Made by a program: the position numbers and the translations under genes. The notes under the pieces were generated by a model that was not told where the DNA came from, made no database searches, and saw nothing but the letters and a program-made list of their open reading frames with translations. Below, one piece after another: positions 1 through 10,684 of a DNA stretch of 64,000 nucleotides. Positions within the stretch are counted from its first letter, which is position 1. Every line of letters begins with the position of its first letter. This DNA is from Mycobacteriales bacterium (GTDB lineage: Bacteria; Actinomycetota; Actinomycetes; Mycobacteriales; Mycobacteriaceae), in contig DUTM01000002.1 of the NCBI GenBank assembly GCA_012842085.1, positions 1-64,000 of the forward strand. The letters run 5' to 3'.

Positions 1-6
1 AATGGG

Positions 7-657
7 GTGCACAGTCATAGTTTCAGCCTAGCTGGCGATCCTGTTTTGACGACCCCTACGGAGCCGGTGGATTTGTCGGAAGGTATTACTGACGACCTCC
101 GGGAACTTATTTTCGACATGTTCGACACTCTGCGCGCCTCCAATGGGGTGGGTTTGTCGGCCAACCAGATCGGCATTAATAAGAGGCTGTTTGTTATCAA
201 CTGCCCGGATGTGGAGTTGGCGCGCGGCGCCGAAATGCCGGTGGAGGAATTCCATCGCCGCTCCGGCCGCCCCGGGTGGAGTGCCGACGGACAGAACCGC
301 ATTGCCTGCGTCATCAACCCAGAGCTCACGGTTGAGAATCCCCCAGATGGCGAAGTGCATATGAGGCGCGAATACGAGGGCTGCCTGTCGGTGCCGGGTG
401 CGAGTCTCGCGGTGGACCGGGCGGACTGGGCGCAGGTGACGGGAATGGATGAGAACGCCCAGCCGATTAAGCTTTCTGGCTATGGCTTTTTTGCCAGGTG
501 CCTCCAACATGAGGTGGGGCACCTGGATGGGCACCTGTACACCGAATTTGTGCCGCTTTTTGCGCGCCCGAAAGTGAAACGGCTGTTCAAAAACGAGAAG
601 TGGACGGAGCCGGGACGCACCTGGATGCCGGGCGTGGATCCGGATCCCTTCGCCTAA
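7..657 (+). CDS. def: Peptide deformylase
   Basis: Removes the N-terminal formyl group from nascent proteins at the ribosome; a metal-dependent cytosolic enzyme. All three family motifs are visible: GVGLSANQ (residues 47-54), EGCLS (124-128, metal-binding Cys) and QHEVGH (167-172, metal-binding His pair and catalytic Glu). At about 216 residues it is slightly longer than the usual 170-200, partly through an insert around residues 68-98 before the conserved INPEL segment. The GTG at position 7 is the first start in the window, but the frame is open to the left edge, so the true start could lie upstream. It stands apart from the minus-strand glycerol dehydrogenase that follows. Confidence 0.95.
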   Translation: MHSHSFSLAGDPVLTTPTEPVDLSEGITDDLRELIFDMFDTLRASNGVGLSANQIGINKRLFVINCPDVELARGAEMPVEEFHRRSGRPGWSADGQNRIACVINPELTVENPPDGEVHMRREYEGCLSVPGASLAVDRADWAQVTGMDENAQPIKLSGYGFFARCLQHEVGHLDGHLYTEFVPLFARPKVKRLFKNEKWTEPGRTWMPGVDPDPFA

Positions 658-815
658 CAGGTGAATCGCAACTGCTTCCCGCTGTTGCCGCACCCCAAAA
701 ATAGAGGAAGACCGGCGCCGCTACAGGAAGGACAAGGGAGCGGCAGCCGGTCTTCGGCTTTTTGGAAACGTCGTTACGCGACTAGTTGCACCGCGAGCGG
801 TGCTGCTTCAGCGTT

Positions 816-1952
816 TTACTGCTTGTCGCGCTGTGCACGGAAGGTGCGGGCAGCAACGTCAGCAGCCTTAATAGCTTCAAAAACGTCGTCCGGGGTGATG
901 GTTCCCTGCATCTGCTTCATGGTTTCGGAAGGATCGCAGGAAGCCACCGCAACCTTCATCAGGTCCTCATCCGAGACTTTGTCCAGGTGGATGTCAGCCA
1001 TGGTGGTGGGCAGCTCGAGGCGCTCCATGAAGTCGAGGTACTTTTCCAGTTCCTTCTGCGGGGTGCCCTGCAGAACTAGCTGCACGACGCAGGCGAAGGA
1101 TACTTTTTCGCCGTGGGTGCAGTGGTGAATATCGCCTTCCAGAGCGGTGAAGCCGTTGTGGATGGCGTGGGCAGCAGCAAGGCCACCGTTTTCGAAGCCA
1201 AGGCCAGACAGCAAAGTGTTGGCTTCACAAATATTGGCCAGTGCCACAGACGGAATGCCGGCTTTGTTATCGGCAAGAGCCTGCTCACCGTAGTCGAAGA
1301 GCACCTTTTCGCAAGCTTCGGCAAGAACCATTCCCGCAATGGTTGGGCGGGCGGTGTCATCCATACGGTTGGCGCCGGCTGCGTGGACGGCGCGGGCTTC
1401 GATGGCGGTGGCGAGAGCGTCACCAATACCGGAGCGGGTGGTGCGGACGGGGGCACCAGCGATGATGCGGGTGTCAACACACACAATTTCGGGGTTCTTG
1501 GGGTAGAACATGTACTGGTCGAAGGCACCGTCTTCGGTGTAAAGAACAGAAGCGCGGGCGGTGGGAGCGTCGGCGGAGACGGCGGTCGGGAAGACAGCCA
1601 CCGGGATCTTGCTGAGGGATGCTACTGCGCGGCCCGTGTCGGAGGCTTTGCCGCCACCCACAGCCACTACAACGTCAGCCTTCTTTTCTTTGGCGTCTGC
1701 TACCAGGCGCTCGATCTCCTGAATGGAAGCTTCTCCACGGAATTCTGCGCGGCTGACGTCCATGTCGGCGTCTTTGAGAGTATTGAACAGTTTTTCGCCT
1801 GCGATCTTCCACACAGTTTCATCACATATGATGTACGGCACACTTCCGAAGGGGCTGACGTAGCGGTCAGCGCGATCGATGAGGTCACGGCCCTGTACAT
1901 ACTGGTTGGGACTGGTGTAGACCTGGTCAAACTGAGTTTGGGGGGTAGTCAT
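816..1952 (-). CDS. gldA: Glycerol dehydrogenase
   Basis: NAD-dependent oxidation of glycerol to dihydroxyacetone. The 378-residue protein is typical for the iron-containing alcohol dehydrogenase superfamily, GldA branch. The NAD-binding GGGK motif is at residues 99-102. The expected zinc ligands are Asp178 (in GIGD), His262 (in AAAHAIHN) and His280 (in HHCTHGEK). It is divergent from a dihydroxyacetone kinase gene starting at 2219, so the pair makes a complete glycerol to DHAP route, which supports the substrate assignment. A terminator-like hairpin lies in its leader (2021-2066). Confidence 0.92.
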   Translation of the reverse strand: MTTPQTQFDQVYTSPNQYVQGRDLIDRADRYVSPFGSVPYIICDETVWKIAGEKLFNTLKDADMDVSRAEFRGEASIQEIERLVADAKEKKADVVVAVGGGKASDTGRAVASLSKIPVAVFPTAVSADAPTARASVLYTEDGAFDQYMFYPKNPEIVCVDTRIIAGAPVRTTRSGIGDALATAIEARAVHAAGANRMDDTARPTIAGMVLAEACEKVLFDYGEQALADNKAGIPSVALANICEANTLLSGLGFENGGLAAAHAIHNGFTALEGDIHHCTHGEKVSFACVVQLVLQGTPQKELEKYLDFMERLELPTTMADIHLDKVSDEDLMKVAVASCDPSETMKQMQGTITPDDVFEAIKAADVAARTFRAQRDKQ

Positions 1953-2020
1953 AATGACGTTGTACTCCTATTTGGGAGAGGAATAAGAATGCAGCCCTAC
2001 CCTAACCCCACTGATTACTG

Positions 2021-2066
2021 AAAATCGCCTCAGGAATGTCCTGAAACCGTCTTCAGAGGCGGTTTT
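2021..2066. promoter_or_regulatory. Terminator-like hairpin in the gldA/dak divergent region
   Basis: Inverted repeat with arms 2021-2031 and 2056-2066 (AAAATCGCCTC against GAGGCGGTTTT, 11 bp with one G-U). A smaller nested AGGA/TCCT hairpin sits at 2032-2042. Both strands give a T-run after the stem. It lies 69 bp upstream of the gldA start, so for gldA it would be in the leader and could act as an attenuator. Inference only. Confidence 0.45.
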
Positions 2067-2218
2067 TGCTGCATTTAGGGCACTTCACCAGTAGCTTTAC
2101 AATATTTGAGTAATTGCGGACTCTCCTCTCCAAACGTGCTGGCTGTCACTAATTTTGAAGCTTGTTATGAGCCTTACATATTGAAAATCTTAAGGTTTTT
2201 TAAACTACACTGACGGGC

Positions 2219-3850
2219 ATGAATAGTTTCTTTGATGATGCAGAAACAGTCTCCCAAATCGGATTAACTGGAATCTCTCTCGGACGCCCTGACGTGGAGT
2301 GGCACGACCGTGGCTTCCTCCAGCTGTCCGAAAATGTAGCTCAATCCACCGGTAAAGGCCCCAAAGTGGGTTTGGTCTCGGGCGGAGGTAGTGGCCACGA
2401 ACCCCTCCACGCCGGTTTCATCGGCAACGGCATGTTGGACGCGGTGTGCCCCGGCCACGTCTTCACCTCCCCCAACGCCCGCCAGATTAAAAGTGCCACC
2501 CGCGCCGCCGATCAAGGTGCTGGCGTGGTGCACATTGTTAAAAACTACACCGGCGACGTCATGAACTTCGGCGTGGCATCCCGCATAGCCGCAGACGAAG
2601 GCCACGACGTGGAAACCGTCCTGGTCGACGATGACATCGCCACCGAAACCGACGGCAACGACTCCCCCGGCCGCCGCGGCACCGCTGCCGCAATGTGGGT
2701 GGAGAAAGTGTGTGGCGCCGCAGCCGCCCAAGGCCGCAGCCTAAAAGAGGTTGCAGAACTGGGACGACGTGCCAACTCCCAAGCACGCTCAATCGCCGTC
2801 ACCCTCTCCGGATGCCATGTACCCGGCAGTGAAGAGTCCTTCACCCTCGATCGCGGAGACATGGAATTCGGTGTCGGTATCCACGGCGAACCCGGCATCT
2901 CCACCGAAAAACAACAAGAACTGCCCGAACTGCTCGAGCGTATGCTCACCAAGCTGCTGGCGTCTCTCAACCAGCCCAAGCAGGTAGCACTTCTGGTCAA
3001 CAACTTGGGTGGCATTGCCGAGCTGGAGATTTCCGCCATTCTGGTGGAGGCCGCTCGCTTCCTCGGCACCCAAGACGTGGAACTGGTACGGATCCAGTCC
3101 GGTGCCTTCACCACTGCCTGGGACATGCGCGGATTCTCGCTATCCCTGATGGCTGTGGACGAGGAAATGCTGGCACTGCTAGATGCCCCCACGGATGCTC
3201 CCGCCTGGCAAACCCCCGTGAAATTCACTGAGGTTCCGCAGCTGGCTGACGCCACCGCCTCGACCCTGCCGACCGCCGACTCTGGTGTTCCCCAGCGCCA
3301 TATCAGTGCCTGGGTGGAGCGCGTTATGGACTCCATCCATGATCTGACGGAACTGGACCGCAAAGCTGGTGACGGCGACTTCGGCATCAATATGCGCAAC
3401 GCCCTGGGCCCCTTCGAACTGCCTCTCAAAGGCACCCCGAGCGAAGTGTTCCACGCCATTAGCGAGTCCTACCTGGTTCGCGCCGGTGGAACCTCCGGTG
3501 CTGTCTTCGGAATATTTTTCGAGAAATTGGCGCAAGAATCCGAAGGTGCCGAAAAACTAGCCGATATTGATCTGTCGGCTGCCCTGCGCGCCTCTACCGA
3601 TGCGGTAATGGATCTGGGTGGCGCCAAGGTGGGCGACTGCACCGTTGTGGACGCCCTTGTTCCCGGCATTGAGAAACTAGAAGAAACTGGCTCACTGGAG
3701 GACGCAGCCGAGGCTGCCCTCAAAGGCGCCGAAGATACCGCCAACTATGCGGCATCTAAGGGTCGCGCCAGTTACGTGGGAGACAAATCCAAGGGTGTTA
3801 TTGACCCGGGTGCTCTCGTGATGGCATGGCTTTTTGAAGGGCTTCTGTAA
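2219..3850 (+). CDS. dak: Dihydroxyacetone kinase, DhaK-DhaL fusion (ATP-dependent)
   Basis: Phosphorylates dihydroxyacetone to DHAP using ATP. The 543 residues contain an N-terminal DAK1 (DhaK) domain, with SGGGSGHEP at 54-62 and the substrate-binding histidine His200 in SGCHVPG. A C-terminal DAK2 (DhaL) nucleotide domain follows, with the Mg-binding GDGDFG at 384-389 and a GGTSGAVFG loop. Because kinase and substrate domains are fused and no PTS partner DhaM is present, this is the ATP-dependent single-chain type. It is divergent from gldA and works immediately downstream of it. A hairpin follows at 3876-3914. Confidence 0.93.
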   Translation: MNSFFDDAETVSQIGLTGISLGRPDVEWHDRGFLQLSENVAQSTGKGPKVGLVSGGGSGHEPLHAGFIGNGMLDAVCPGHVFTSPNARQIKSATRAADQGAGVVHIVKNYTGDVMNFGVASRIAADEGHDVETVLVDDDIATETDGNDSPGRRGTAAAMWVEKVCGAAAAQGRSLKEVAELGRRANSQARSIAVTLSGCHVPGSEESFTLDRGDMEFGVGIHGEPGISTEKQQELPELLERMLTKLLASLNQPKQVALLVNNLGGIAELEISAILVEAARFLGTQDVELVRIQSGAFTTAWDMRGFSLSLMAVDEEMLALLDAPTDAPAWQTPVKFTEVPQLADATASTLPTADSGVPQRHISAWVERVMDSIHDLTELDRKAGDGDFGINMRNALGPFELPLKGTPSEVFHAISESYLVRAGGTSGAVFGIFFEKLAQESEGAEKLADIDLSAALRASTDAVMDLGGAKVGDCTVVDALVPGIEKLEETGSLEDAAEAALKGAEDTANYAASKGRASYVGDKSKGVIDPGALVMAWLFEGLL

Positions 3851-3875
3851 CGGTCCCCTTCTCTCCCCTATGTCG

Positions 3876-3914
3876 AGGTAAAGTCCGCGGTCCCGAGTCC
3901 CGCGGGCTTTACCT
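3876..3914 (+). terminator. Terminator of the dihydroxyacetone kinase gene
   Basis: 15-bp stem AGGTAAAGTCCGCGG (3876-3890) with 3900-3914, one G-U pair and a 9-nt loop. The following T-run is very short, so efficiency is uncertain. Confidence 0.55.
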
Positions 3915-3954
3915 TTAGGCCGATCTCGCGGGCGAGACTCTGTAGACTCGAAGT

Positions 3955-4776
3955 ATGCGCCTTGCAACTTGGAACGTTAACTCTATCCGTGCCCGCATCG
4001 ACCGCGTCACCGACTGGCTGATCCGCAACGACATAGACGCTCTGTGCATGCAGGAAACAAAATGCAAAGATGAGCAATTCCCCTTCGACGCTTTCGAAGC
4101 CATTGGCTACGAGGTAGCACACGTAGGCTACAACCAATGGAATGGGGTGGCAGTGGTGAGCCGCATCGGTATTGAAGACATGGAGGAGCACTTCCCGGCG
4201 CAACCTGGTTTCGCCAAAGACCCAAATGCGGAACAACCGGTGGAAGCCCGCGCCGTTTCAGCAGTGGTGGGCGCCATGGAACCCTCCGGCCCCGTCACCC
4301 TCTGGAGCCTCTATATCCCCAACGGCCGCGAAATCACCGACCGCCACTACACCTACAAATTGGAATGGCTCCAAAACCTACAGAAAGCCTCCGCAGAATG
4401 GCTGCAGGAGGATCCGGACGCACAGATCATGATGGCGGGCGACTGGAATGTGGCTCCCCTCGATACGGATGTGTGGGACCGGGAATTCTTTGAAGGCCGC
4501 ACCCATGTGACCGATCCGGAACGGGAAGCCTTCAACTCTTTTGTGGAGGCGGGCTACCAGGAAATCACCCGCAAATTCCTGCCCGACCCCCACACCTACA
4601 CCTACTGGGACTACCAGCAGCTACGGTTCCCCAAAAACGAGGGCATGCGGATTGATTTCGCCTATCTGAGTCCCGCCCTAGCCGAGCGCGCCACCGATGC
4701 ACATATTGACCGCGATGAGCGGAAAGGCCCGGGCGCTAGCGACCACGTACCGGTCATTGTGGAGATCGCCGACTAA
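3955..4776 (+). CDS. xthA: Exodeoxyribonuclease III
   Basis: AP endonuclease and 3'-5' exonuclease of base excision repair. 273 residues, usual for the endonuclease/exonuclease/phosphatase fold. Visible motifs are the N-terminal LATWNVNSIRAR, the metal ligand Glu in LCMQETK, the central GDWNVAPLDTDV, and C-terminal RIDFAYLSPAL and GASDHVPVIVEI with the catalytic Asp-His pair. It follows dak by about 100 bp beyond the hairpin, so it is probably a separate unit. ATG start; no strong Shine-Dalgarno is seen. Confidence 0.95.
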   Translation: MRLATWNVNSIRARIDRVTDWLIRNDIDALCMQETKCKDEQFPFDAFEAIGYEVAHVGYNQWNGVAVVSRIGIEDMEEHFPAQPGFAKDPNAEQPVEARAVSAVVGAMEPSGPVTLWSLYIPNGREITDRHYTYKLEWLQNLQKASAEWLQEDPDAQIMMAGDWNVAPLDTDVWDREFFEGRTHVTDPEREAFNSFVEAGYQEITRKFLPDPHTYTYWDYQQLRFPKNEGMRIDFAYLSPALAERATDAHIDRDERKGPGASDHVPVIVEIAD

Positions 4777-4905
4777 TTATCTTAATCGCGAAAGAATTCA
4801 CTTACCCGTCACCTCTTTTCCGTGGGGAGGGACGTTTTCCTGAGTACCATTAGGCATACGACTACCTTGTACAACGTCACAATTCCCTAGCGCGAACAGC
4901 AGATT

Positions 4906-5841
4906 ATGGAAGCCAGAGAACTTCGAGATTATATTGACCGCCTCCGTTTAGAGGGCTACACCGTCCGTGACGACCACGGGGAAGACCCCGACCTGGTCGA
5001 CATTAACGGCAAAGCCGTCGATACGTGGCGCGAAAATTATCCCTACCACCACCGCATGCACCGCAATAGCTACGAGGTGGAGAAGTACCTACTCCAAATT
5101 GAACTGCTGAAATTCCAGGCCTGGGCGGTGGAAAACAAACAACGCCACATCATTATTTTTGAGGGTCGCGACGCAGCTGGCAAAGGTGGCACCATTAAAC
5201 GCTTCACCGAGTACATCAACGTACGACACTCCCGGGTGGTAGCCCTCAACAAGCCCACTGCACAGGAACGCCGACAATGGTACTTCCAGCGCTACGTGAA
5301 ACATTTGCCGACCGCCGGGGAGATCGTCCTCTTCGACCGCTCCTGGTACAACCGAGCCGGCGTGGAGCGCGTCATGGGTTTCTGCACCAATGAAGAATAT
5401 GAGCGCTTCATGGGGCAGGTACCAGTATTCGAAAAGATGCTGGTGGAAGACGGCATTAGCCTCACCAAGTTTTGGTTCTCGGTTTCCCAGCAGGAACAAC
5501 GCACCCGGTTCGCGATCCGCCAACTGGACCCGGTGCGCCGCTGGAAACTCTCCCCCATGGACTTGGAATCCCTGGACAAATGGGAGCGCTACACCAATGC
5601 GAAGGAAGAAATGTTCCGTCGCACCGACACCGAGTGGGCTCCCTGGACTGTGGTGAAGTCCAACGACAAGAAGCGGGCACGCATCAACGCGATGCGGTTC
5701 TTCCTCGACCAGTTCGACTACGAGGATAAGGACACCCAGATTGTTTTCGGGGCGGACAAGAAAATTGTGTTCCGGGGCAAAAACACCCTGCCCGAAAACC
5801 AGAAAACCAAGAAAGCAGCCAAGCGCGCCCACTTGGAGTAG
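4906..5841 (+). CDS. ppk2: Polyphosphate kinase 2
   Basis: PPK2-family phosphotransferase that moves phosphate between polyphosphate and nucleoside di- or monophosphates. The 311-residue single-domain form contains Walker A GRDAAGKGG (87-95), Walker B-like DRSWYNR (144-150) and the lid-type segment between them. Which nucleotides it favours cannot be read with confidence. Actinobacteria often carry such proteins for polyphosphate use and energy balance. No convincing Shine-Dalgarno precedes the ATG. It converges on the unknown secreted protein gene. Confidence 0.92.
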   Translation: MEARELRDYIDRLRLEGYTVRDDHGEDPDLVDINGKAVDTWRENYPYHHRMHRNSYEVEKYLLQIELLKFQAWAVENKQRHIIIFEGRDAAGKGGTIKRFTEYINVRHSRVVALNKPTAQERRQWYFQRYVKHLPTAGEIVLFDRSWYNRAGVERVMGFCTNEEYERFMGQVPVFEKMLVEDGISLTKFWFSVSQQEQRTRFAIRQLDPVRRWKLSPMDLESLDKWERYTNAKEEMFRRTDTEWAPWTVVKSNDKKRARINAMRFFLDQFDYEDKDTQIVFGADKKIVFRGKNTLPENQKTKKAAKRAHLE

Positions 5842-5846
5842 TCACC

Positions 5847-5880
5847 GTGCAGACGTAGCCTAGCTGTGGGCTAATTGCAC
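5847..5880. terminator. Possible convergent hairpin after ppk2
   Basis: Between the convergent ends of ppk2 and the secreted protein gene there is a two-part stem: outer GTGCA/TGCAC and inner TAGCC/GGCTA. There is no clear T-run, so the terminator role is tentative. Confidence 0.3.
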
Positions 5881-5918
5881 GCTATTTAGCTTTCAAGAAT
5901 TTGTGCGACGCCCTCACC

Positions 5919-7607
5919 TCAGTATGCGGAAAGGGTGGCAACATCACTCACTAATGGGGCCGCTACGCCCTCAATAGGTGAGTTAATGATTTCCATTTCT
6001 TGGGTGGTCACTCGCAAAAACACTTCATGTACTCGTTGGCCCTGCAAATAATTGCTAAGGAACTTAGCTAGCGCAGGATCCGAGCTCGCCTGTTTCCACA
6101 CTTCCTCTGGCACTTCGAAGGCAGCCACATAGTTTCGTTTCACGTCCGACACGAGACCCGCTGGACGAGCTCCAAACTGGCTCTCCACAGGAAGCAGACG
6201 CATCGTCAGTGGGGTTCCCAAACGTCCATCCACGGTGTGCAGAAGCAGGGTGTAATTCTTCCGACCAATGGTTATTTCCACAGGGCGGGTGACGGAAGCA
6301 TACGCAAATTCTTTGACGCGTATCAATACTCCCTCGGTGAGCTTGCCTGCGTAGTTGAACGGGCTGGGGGCACGCAAGGTGTCCCGGGAACGGTCACGCG
6401 CACTGTTTTCCAGAATTTTGCCTTTAAGCGGCTGCCCGGTGCGCATAAAGTGCCATTCTTTGCCGATCAAACTGCGGTACCAGTATCCGGTGTGTCCCTC
6501 TTTTTTGCCCTCTACTCGCAGCTCGCGATGTTGGCTGCCGGGAGCGGTGGAGTGAATAGAGATGCGGTTAGTGATGGTGCCGGGGATCTTCGGCAACTGC
6601 TGCCAATCGCGGGAAGGAAGTTTAATGGCAGCAGTACTGGAATCGAGACGATGTTGGAGTGCATCTTCTGCGACCGGACGATTGTCGTCCTGCCAGGTGT
6701 AGCGGAACTGGGCGGGATCGGAACCGTTAACGTCGAAGTCCGACTGCCGCACAAACATGTCGCCGTACTTATTGGTCACGAAAACAACAGAGCCAGAAGC
6801 GGAGACTGTCTCAACCAGGAAACGAGAATTGTAGGGCGTACTCACCTCATAGGCGTAGTCCTGGGCCAACCACGGATCGAGCGAATAGATGCGCGCCCCA
6901 TCCTGGGAAAGCACCACAACTTGGGTGCACTTGGCAAGCGAAACTGGCTGCTGTTTACCGGCCGGATCCAGATAGGTCTTGTCGGTCTGCGTACCTATCA
7001 AACTGAGGGCCCATTTTCCGGGTGTGATGTTGGGTGACTGCAAACCGTCACCAAACCAGAAGGGGCCACCGAATGCGCGGATCCACCCCCATTTTGTGGG
7101 CGAGGAGAGAAGGTTGCTCATGGTGTACATCCAGCCCGCTTCATCCACGCCAATGAGGGCATCTTCATTAATAGAAATACCGACCAGCTTGCCGCGTAGA
7201 CAGCTAGGAACAGGGGCTTCACGCCACTGCTGTTTGTCCTTGAACCGAACAAATAGATTGCCGTCGCGGAGGGCCACCTCTACCCGCTGGTTGAAACCTT
7301 GGTGATTGTCCCGCAAATCGACCCGGCTAGGGAGTTGTTTCTGGAGGGCTGCGGAAGCTAGTGGAAGTTCGTCATAGCCTTCCACCCCGTAATCGGGGGC
7401 ACGTAGGCCAAGCGGATACTGTCCGTAGCCTTTCACTGGATCCCCCACGTAGGGGACACAGTCTGCCGGGCCATCAGATGCGGGGATGTGGGGCTGGGGA
7501 CTATCGGGTGCAACCGCGAAGGCTGGACCGGTGGCTGCTATTGGTAGAAGAGCCACACTGAGGGCTGTTGCCGCGATAGCAGACAGGGCTTTTCTGATCG
7601 TCGACAT
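5919..7607 (-). CDS. Secreted protein of unknown function
   Basis: I do not recognise a family. The 562-residue product starts with a clear Sec signal peptide (positively charged TIRK, then an Ala/Leu-rich core, cleavage near residues 30-32 after AFA). The mature part has no further hydrophobic span, so it is exported and soluble or envelope-bound. Spaced aromatic and Gly-Asp turns such as NKYGDMFVRQSDFDVNG suggest a beta-rich, possibly propeller-like fold; this is an impression only. GAGG lies 7 nt before the ATG. It is a single gene, divergent from the thiC riboswitch. Expect a lineage-restricted envelope protein. Confidence 0.75.
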   Translation of the reverse strand: MSTIRKALSAIAATALSVALLPIAATGPAFAVAPDSPQPHIPASDGPADCVPYVGDPVKGYGQYPLGLRAPDYGVEGYDELPLASAALQKQLPSRVDLRDNHQGFNQRVEVALRDGNLFVRFKDKQQWREAPVPSCLRGKLVGISINEDALIGVDEAGWMYTMSNLLSSPTKWGWIRAFGGPFWFGDGLQSPNITPGKWALSLIGTQTDKTYLDPAGKQQPVSLAKCTQVVVLSQDGARIYSLDPWLAQDYAYEVSTPYNSRFLVETVSASGSVVFVTNKYGDMFVRQSDFDVNGSDPAQFRYTWQDDNRPVAEDALQHRLDSSTAAIKLPSRDWQQLPKIPGTITNRISIHSTAPGSQHRELRVEGKKEGHTGYWYRSLIGKEWHFMRTGQPLKGKILENSARDRSRDTLRAPSPFNYAGKLTEGVLIRVKEFAYASVTRPVEITIGRKNYTLLLHTVDGRLGTPLTMRLLPVESQFGARPAGLVSDVKRNYVAAFEVPEEVWKQASSDPALAKFLSNYLQGQRVHEVFLRVTTQEMEIINSPIEGVAAPLVSDVATLSAY

Positions 7608-7806
7608 TGTTTACCTCGCAAGGATTGTCAAATGTTATCGACATAGCGTCTCTATCTTTAAAACTAAGTTTGCGGGGAAAGCCCTTCAACGGCTTGCCAT
7701 CCAGTTCCCATTTTGTTTGGACAAAGCCACTGTTTTTGAGGATTTTTTTAGTATTAAATTCTTTTTGCTCGCAGTCAGCTAACATCAGAAATTGCAACTA
7801 TAAATT

Positions 7807-9673
<1,867 letters not shown>

Positions 9674-9703
9674 CTGCAGGTCACGGTAGCTGCGGTTGCG
9701 TCG

Positions 9704-10684
9704 CTAGATTTCGTGAGCGCCCTTATCTTCAGAGGGGTCTCTAGCCGGCTCTTTCCGAGGAGCGCGGGTGACGGGGGCTGCTGCATCTGCAGTGGTCTCC
9801 GTTCCCTGCATTTGGGAAGCCATCTCGGCCTGCGGGGCCATGGTGGCGAAATACTCAGCTCGGAATTCGTCGACGGTAGGTGTTTTCCCGACGCGGAATG
9901 TGTCCGGCGCGGAAACCAGCATGCCGATAAGGAATACCAGCAACGTAATGCCAAAGAAGTAGACACCGGACCAGTCGTGGCCCCAATACCATCGGATGAG
10001 TTGGCTACCCACGGACGCTTCCAGCATGAAGTGTTGCAGGTTCTGGAACGGCAGCAAGCCACCAATCTTGGCTCCCACTTTGGGAAGCAGGAAGAGCAGT
10101 GTCTCGATGCCCCACATCCACACCAGCACCGCAGTGATGGAAAGCGCGGTGGAGTGGAAGATCATCGCCACCCCCATGCCGAGCATGGTCACCATCAGGT
10201 AGGCAAGCGAAATAGCCAGGTAGGCGCGGAGTTCAGTGCGTTCAAAGAGCTGTACATCGGCTACCCCCAGAAGCACCAGCTTGGAGAGCAACGCGGTGAT
10301 GAAGGCACTCAGCAAACCAACAAGGAATGCGATGCCACCGTAGTTAATTAGTTTTGCTAGGAAGACTTTCCAGCGCCGCGGTGTTCCCCGGAATGTGGAT
10401 TCCACGGTTGCGGTGGAGTATTCGTTGGTGACGGCAAGAATGCCGAGCACCATCATGATGACCATGCCAACAGTGGTGACACCCATGAAGAAGGTGGTGC
10501 CGCTGACCGGAATATCTTCGGGGGCATATCCCTGCCCCATCGGGGTGCCTTTAATGACACTGCGGGTGACGAGGGAGGTGAAAAGCCCGGCAAACAAGCT
10601 CAGGAAAAAGGTGAGTCCAACGGAGACGGGAGCGGACTTGATGGTCCACATTTTGATCCACTCGGAACGAAGCGTGTTCAACAT
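9704..10684 (-). CDS. ABC-2 type exporter permease
   Basis: Membrane component of a two-gene ABC exporter. Starting at MLNTLRSEWIKMW, the 326-residue protein has about six hydrophobic segments and a charged, Ala/Glu-rich cytoplasmic tail of about 60 residues at the C-terminus. The N-terminal SEW-K-WT-KS pattern is typical of actinobacterial ABC-2 permeases found with BcrA-like ATPases. The start codon overlaps the stop of the ATPase gene (TAATG), showing translational coupling. Substrate unknown; antibiotic or lipid-linked cargo would be usual for the class. Confidence 0.85.
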   Translation of the reverse strand: MLNTLRSEWIKMWTIKSAPVSVGLTFFLSLFAGLFTSLVTRSVIKGTPMGQGYAPEDIPVSGTTFFMGVTTVGMVIMMVLGILAVTNEYSTATVESTFRGTPRRWKVFLAKLINYGGIAFLVGLLSAFITALLSKLVLLGVADVQLFERTELRAYLAISLAYLMVTMLGMGVAMIFHSTALSITAVLVWMWGIETLLFLLPKVGAKIGGLLPFQNLQHFMLEASVGSQLIRWYWGHDWSGVYFFGITLLVFLIGMLVSAPDTFRVGKTPTVDEFRAEYFATMAPQAEMASQMQGTETTADAAAPVTRAPRKEPARDPSEDKGAHEI

